Source: Tumebacillus sp. BK434 (GTDB lineage: Bacteria > Bacillota > Bacilli > Tumebacillales > Tumebacillaceae). Taken from it: DNA of 64,000 bases. The DNA lies in NCBI RefSeq assembly GCF_004340785.1, contig NZ_SLXS01000001.1, positions 124,001-188,000 on the forward strand, in the 5' to 3' direction. Below, in pieces: positions 61,101 to 64,000 of this stretch (position 1 is the stretch's first letter; each line of letters starts with the position of its first letter). Below the pieces are notes generated by a model, which was not told the origin of the DNA, did no database searches, and was given only the letters and a program-made list of their open reading frames with translations. Both the position numbers and the translations under genes were made by a program.

Positions 61101-61667
61101 GTGGCAGATTTTACCGCGCTGGCCGATGTCGGCCGAACGCTTGTCCAGCTGTTGCGAACCCATATGACGCCCGACCCGATCCCCCAGCCGGAGATGATCG
61201 GGCTGGCCTCGCCGGCCGATAAAGGGGATTTTGTGCTCTCCCTGTTCCTCTACCAGATCGAGCAAAACGGCCTGGCGCAGCAGTCCTACATGATCGACAA
61301 CGGCGCATCGGTCAAAGATCCGCCGATGGCGGTCGACCTGCACTATCTGCTGACGGCGCATTCGAACGCCGACCTGCAGACGCGGGCGATCGACGAGCAG
61401 CGGATCATGGGGCGGGCGATTCAGGTGCTCCATGACAACTCGCTGGTCAAAGGGTCGGTGCTGCAAGGCGCGCTGGCCGACGCCAACGAAGAATTTAAGA
61501 TCATCATGCGCGAGCCGATCAACCTGCATACGGCGATCACCCTGTTCCCCAACCAGCCGTACAAGCTGTCGTTCAACATCATGGCCGGACCGATCTACAT
61601 CGATTCCGGCGCGAACAAGCCGATCGGGCGCATCGTCGAGCGCGGCGACGCGTTTGGCGAGAAATGA
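61101..61667 (+). CDS. DUF4255 protein (eCIS tail terminator, Pvc16-like)
   Basis: A 188-residue soluble protein typical of DUF4255: a helical start TALADVGRTLVQLLRTHM, FVLSLFLYQIEQNG, VDLHYLLTAHSNAD and YKLSFNIMAGPIYIDS. In characterised eCIS particles the DUF4255 protein caps the sheath-tube end. It starts at GTG 61101 with GGAGGCGG upstream. Between the ATPase and the sheath, this is a classical eCIS neighbourhood. Confidence 0.85.
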   Translation: MADFTALADVGRTLVQLLRTHMTPDPIPQPEMIGLASPADKGDFVLSLFLYQIEQNGLAQQSYMIDNGASVKDPPMAVDLHYLLTAHSNADLQTRAIDEQRIMGRAIQVLHDNSLVKGSVLQGALADANEEFKIIMREPINLHTAITLFPNQPYKLSFNIMAGPIYIDSGANKPIGRIVERGDAFGEK

Positions 61668-62443
61668 TGATGAGAGGCGTTGGCAACCGCCTGCTGGTCG
61701 TGCAGGCGGTCGACAGCTTCACCGCCGCACCGCCGCTGGGGAAATACGCGGTGACGGCAGAGGGGGTGTTGCGGCCGCCGCTGCAGAAAAGCAACGGCAT
61801 GAACGTGTTCCAGCATCTGGCGGACGGCAACTACACCGCGCAGGTGCTGGCCGAGCACTATTTTCCCGAAACGGTCACCGTGACGGTGGAAGCGCTCGAC
61901 CCGCTCTATCCGGTGGTGATCGTACCGCTGACCCCAAAGCCTTCCTACCCGTTTGCCGGAGAGACGACGCTGATTCGTGCGTCCTTTATGGACGAGCACG
62001 GAGCGCCGCTGTCCGGGATGCGGGTGCGCGGCGTGGCGATGTCAGAATCTTGCACAAAGGGGAAACTTTCAGCGGAAGCGGAGGCGGGGGCAAAGGAACT
62101 GGCTTTGTCCCGTCTGAATGGCCGGGTTCGCGTCGGCGAGCGCTATGCGCTGGGCGCGGAGACGGTGACGATCGCTGAGGCGAAGGAAGGGAGCCGCACG
62201 TTTTTTCTGACAGAGCCGCTCGCCGCCAGCCATGCTCGCGGCGTGTCACTTCTGCCGTGTGCAGATACGTTGACCGACGGGCGCGGCGAAGTCGTGCTGG
62301 CCTTTGGCAACTGCCGAAGCGCTGCGTTTGATGTGCGGCTTACGGTGTTCCACGGAGAACGTGAATTCTGTCGGGAGGTGAGAGTGGAAGAAGGCACATT
62401 GCTGAATTTACGCGCAGTCAACCTTGACGATTTCGCAAGTTGA
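61664..62443 (+). CDS. Unassigned eCIS-operon protein with carboxypeptidase-regulatory/Ig-like repeats
   Basis: A 259-residue protein, ATG overlapping the DUF4255 stop (ATGA). The first 85 residues look like a carboxypeptidase-regulatory beta-sandwich (HLADGNYTAQVLAEHYFPETVTV). The middle and end, about 95-255, look like another Ig-like sandwich with a phrase typical of such repeats (DGRGEVVLAFGN). No signal peptide or membrane segment. Its place between DUF4255 and sheath suggests a structural accessory, perhaps cap- or surface-exposed; I cannot name it. Confidence 0.65.
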   Translation: MMMRGVGNRLLVVQAVDSFTAAPPLGKYAVTAEGVLRPPLQKSNGMNVFQHLADGNYTAQVLAEHYFPETVTVTVEALDPLYPVVIVPLTPKPSYPFAGETTLIRASFMDEHGAPLSGMRVRGVAMSESCTKGKLSAEAEAGAKELALSRLNGRVRVGERYALGAETVTIAEAKEGSRTFFLTEPLAASHARGVSLLPCADTLTDGRGEVVLAFGNCRSAAFDVRLTVFHGEREFCREVRVEEGTLLNLRAVNLDDFAS

Positions 62444-62478
62444 CGATAGATCAAATCCAAATGAGAGGAAGGGCTTCG

Positions 62479-64000
62479 ATGCCAGAGTACAAAACGCCTG
62501 GAGTTTATGTGGAAGAGTTTGACAGTGGCTCAGTGCCGATGGAAGGCGTCAGCACCAGCACCGCAGGCTTTATCGGCTGCGCACAGCGCGGACCGACGGT
62601 AGGGGTGCCGCAACTGGTCACCAGCTTTAACGATTTCCGCCGCATTTACGGGAGCTATCTGTCGGAGAACCAGTACGGGGATTCCCGTTACCTGTCCTAC
62701 GCGGTAGAGCACTTTTTCCTGAACGGCGGGGGGCGCTGCTTCGTCATGCGCGTGGTGCCGGCCGATGCAGTGGCTGCGACCAACCTGACGGAAGAAAACA
62801 AGGAGACCTTGGCGCTGCATGTGGAAGCGAAAAACCAAGGGGCCTGGGGCAACCAAGTTCGCGTTGTCATCGGCAGCAACAACAAGGCGAAGACCAAGAT
62901 CACCGCACTGGTGGAAGACGGCCAGCCGAAGTACCAGCTGAAGAGCGCCGACGGCTTTTTTGCAGGCGACATCGTCGTCTACACCGACGCGGAAGGCAAC
63001 AAGCAGTATAACAAAGTCGTCTTCGCTAAAGACGATGTGATCACCCTCGCCAAGCCGTTGGAAGGCGACGTGGTCGACACCGACCTGATCCCGAAGAAGA
63101 CGATCCAGACCTGCGAGTTCTCCGTGGAAGCGTTCTACGGCGACGAGGCGGAGAAGTTTGAAAACCTCTCCTTCAACGTCGAAAGCCCGCACTACGTGGT
63201 CAACGTCCTCGGCAAGTCGAACCTGATCGCTGTGGAAGACCTGTTCCGCACTCGTCCGGAGACGGAAGAAGTGCAAACTCCGTTCCAAGTGATCACCGGC
63301 CGCATCGATGACGGTACGACGTTTGACATCGTGCTGACTCAAGGCACCGACGGCAACCCGCGCGCGATGGTCGCTTCCGACTTCAATGGCGTGGACAACG
63401 GCCCGGGCAAGCGTACCGGTCTGGCGTCGTTCGTCGACAACGATGAAGTGGCGATCCTGGCGATCCCGGGCATCACCGACCCGAACGTGCAGCTGAACCT
63501 CGTGGCGCACTGTGAAAACCTGAAGAGCCGCTTCGCCGTGCTCGATCTGCCGAAAGAGACGACGAAGATCGAAGATGTGAAAACGCACCGCAACTACTTC
63601 GACTCTTCCTATGCGGCGCTGTACGGCCCGTGGCTGCAAGTGTTCGACCCGCTGGAAAAGCGCAGCAACTTCATTCCGCCGTCCGGCTCGGTCGTCGGCA
63701 TCTACTCCCGTTCCGACACGACCCGCGGCGTGCACAAAGCACCGGCGAACGAAGTGGTGCGCAACTGCACCGGCTTGTACTGCCAGTACAACAACGCGGA
63801 GCAGGCGTCGCTCAACCCGATCGGCGTCAACCTGATCCGCTCGTTCACCGGTCAAGGCATCCGCGTCTGGGGCGCTCGCACTCTGTCCTCGAACGGTCTT
63901 TGGAAATACATCAACGTGCGCCGTCTGTTCATCTTCGTCGAGCAGTCGACGTTGCGCGGCACAAACTGGGTCGTCTTCGAACCGAACGACGAGCCGCTCT
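62479..64000 (+). CDS. Contractile tail sheath protein, 3' end outside window
   Basis: 507 residues are visible and the frame is still open at the window edge. The N-terminus TPGVYVEEFDSGSVPMEGVSTS (in part) and GFIGCAQRGP are typical of phage/eCIS sheath proteins (Afp2-4/Pvc2-4-like), FFLNGGGRCFVMRV follows, and the conserved C-terminal sheath domain begins with VAILAIPGITDP, then GVNLIRSF, RVWGARTL and WKYINVRRLFIFVEQS. The sheath contracts to drive the inner tube through a target membrane. AGAGGAAGGG precedes ATG 62479. Confidence 0.92.
   Translation, partial: MPEYKTPGVYVEEFDSGSVPMEGVSTSTAGFIGCAQRGPTVGVPQLVTSFNDFRRIYGSYLSENQYGDSRYLSYAVEHFFLNGGGRCFVMRVVPADAVAATNLTEENKETLALHVEAKNQGAWGNQVRVVIGSNNKAKTKITALVEDGQPKYQLKSADGFFAGDIVVYTDAEGNKQYNKVVFAKDDVITLAKPLEGDVVDTDLIPKKTIQTCEFSVEAFYGDEAEKFENLSFNVESPHYVVNVLGKSNLIAVEDLFRTRPETEEVQTPFQVITGRIDDGTTFDIVLTQGTDGNPRAMVASDFNGVDNGPGKRTGLASFVDNDEVAILAIPGITDPNVQLNLVAHCENLKSRFAVLDLPKETTKIEDVKTHRNYFDSSYAALYGPWLQVFDPLEKRSNFIPPSGSVVGIYSRSDTTRGVHKAPANEVVRNCTGLYCQYNNAEQASLNPIGVNLIRSFTGQGIRVWGARTLSSNGLWKYINVRRLFIFVEQSTLRGTNWVVFEPNDEPL

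Noticed and set aside
1-64000. tRNA, rRNA, CRISPR array, insertion sequence or T-box
   Set aside because: No cloverleaf with a GGTTCGA-type arm, no regularly spaced repeat array, no transposase motif and no T-box sequence was recognised when reading the intergenic regions. A covariance-model scan would be needed to exclude small structured RNAs.
58907-64000. Ordinary myophage prophage
   Set aside because: The AAA+ ATPase and DUF4255 protein are eCIS hallmarks and no capsid, portal, terminase or integrase gene is visible in the window. This depends on sequence beyond the edge.

Overview
The window looks like the chromosome of a GC-rich, endospore-forming member of the Firmicutes (Bacilli). 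The order reoY - qcrABC - ypjA - ypjB - ypjC-like - ypjD - dapB - mgsA - cca is recognisably that of Bacillus subtilis. The YheC/YheD, YlbJ and YpjB families are sporulation-linked. Shine-Dalgarno sites are strong, TTG and GTG starts are frequent, and intrinsic terminators are abundant. The high GC with this gene content suggests an Alicyclobacillaceae-type organism such as Tumebacillus; that genus call is inference, since no rRNA gene is present.

Region 1 (1-6426) is a spore-coat-type array: four YheC/YheD ATP-grasp proteins (the first cut by the window edge) and one protein joining a degenerate ATP-grasp-like half to a phage-type COOH-NH2 amidoligase. A promoter resembling a mother-cell sigma-K/sigma-E site lies in the middle. 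Region 2 (6500-13740) holds a PhzF protein, phosphatidylserine decarboxylase, small unknown proteins, a kinase-like protein, and an XPB-type helicase overlapping a separate helicase-associated protein. Region 3 (13980-28640) is the conserved Bacillus block: reoY, a creatininase-family amidohydrolase, the menaquinol:cytochrome c reductase qcrABC, ypjA, ypjB and a YitT protein. An inserted membrane-protein group follows (CPBP protease, DedA, YkvI, uppP, ylbJ), then ypjD, dapB, mgsA, cca and an SseB-like protein. The bacillithiol genes bshB1 and bshA, which lie between mgsA and cca in B. subtilis, are absent here.

Region 4 (28770-37815) is a signalling region. A flavin amine-oxidase/desaturase-like enzyme sits 25 bp before a 1781-residue protein combining a Ser/Thr kinase, an AAA ATPase, a TPR-like region, a GAF domain and a class III adenylate cyclase. 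Two small membrane proteins and a GAF-HD-GYP c-di-GMP phosphodiesterase follow. Region 5 (37885-46995) is a compact Wzx/Wzy exopolysaccharide operon of eight overlapping or closely spaced genes: fused Wzz-BY-kinase, PHP-type tyrosine phosphatase, flippase, two GT2 enzymes, polymerase, initiating sugar transferase and LCP ligase.

Region 6 (47100-54700) carries housekeeping and accessory genes: a metallophosphoesterase, an ArsR-AHSA1 pair with a predicted leaderless mRNA, a methyltransferase, a DUF1992 protein and a sulfate/thiosulfate ABC importer. Region 7 (54855-58750) is the most novel part. It is a five-gene cassette with a 62-residue peptide whose six cysteines follow the C...CxxxC...C...CxC pattern of cysteine-stabilised alpha-beta (defensin-like) peptides. 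Around it are a membrane-anchored thioredoxin-like protein, an ABC exporter without a peptidase domain, a MauE-like membrane redox protein and a MauD-like thioredoxin. The simplest reading is export and oxidative folding of a disulfide-rich secreted peptide.

Region 8 (58845-64000) is the start of an extracellular contractile injection system (eCIS) operon: AAA+ ATPase, DUF4255 tail-terminator-like protein, an unassigned 259-residue protein and a tail sheath protein cut by the window edge. I see no tRNA, rRNA, CRISPR array or insertion sequence. No gene-free stretch exceeds 300 bp.
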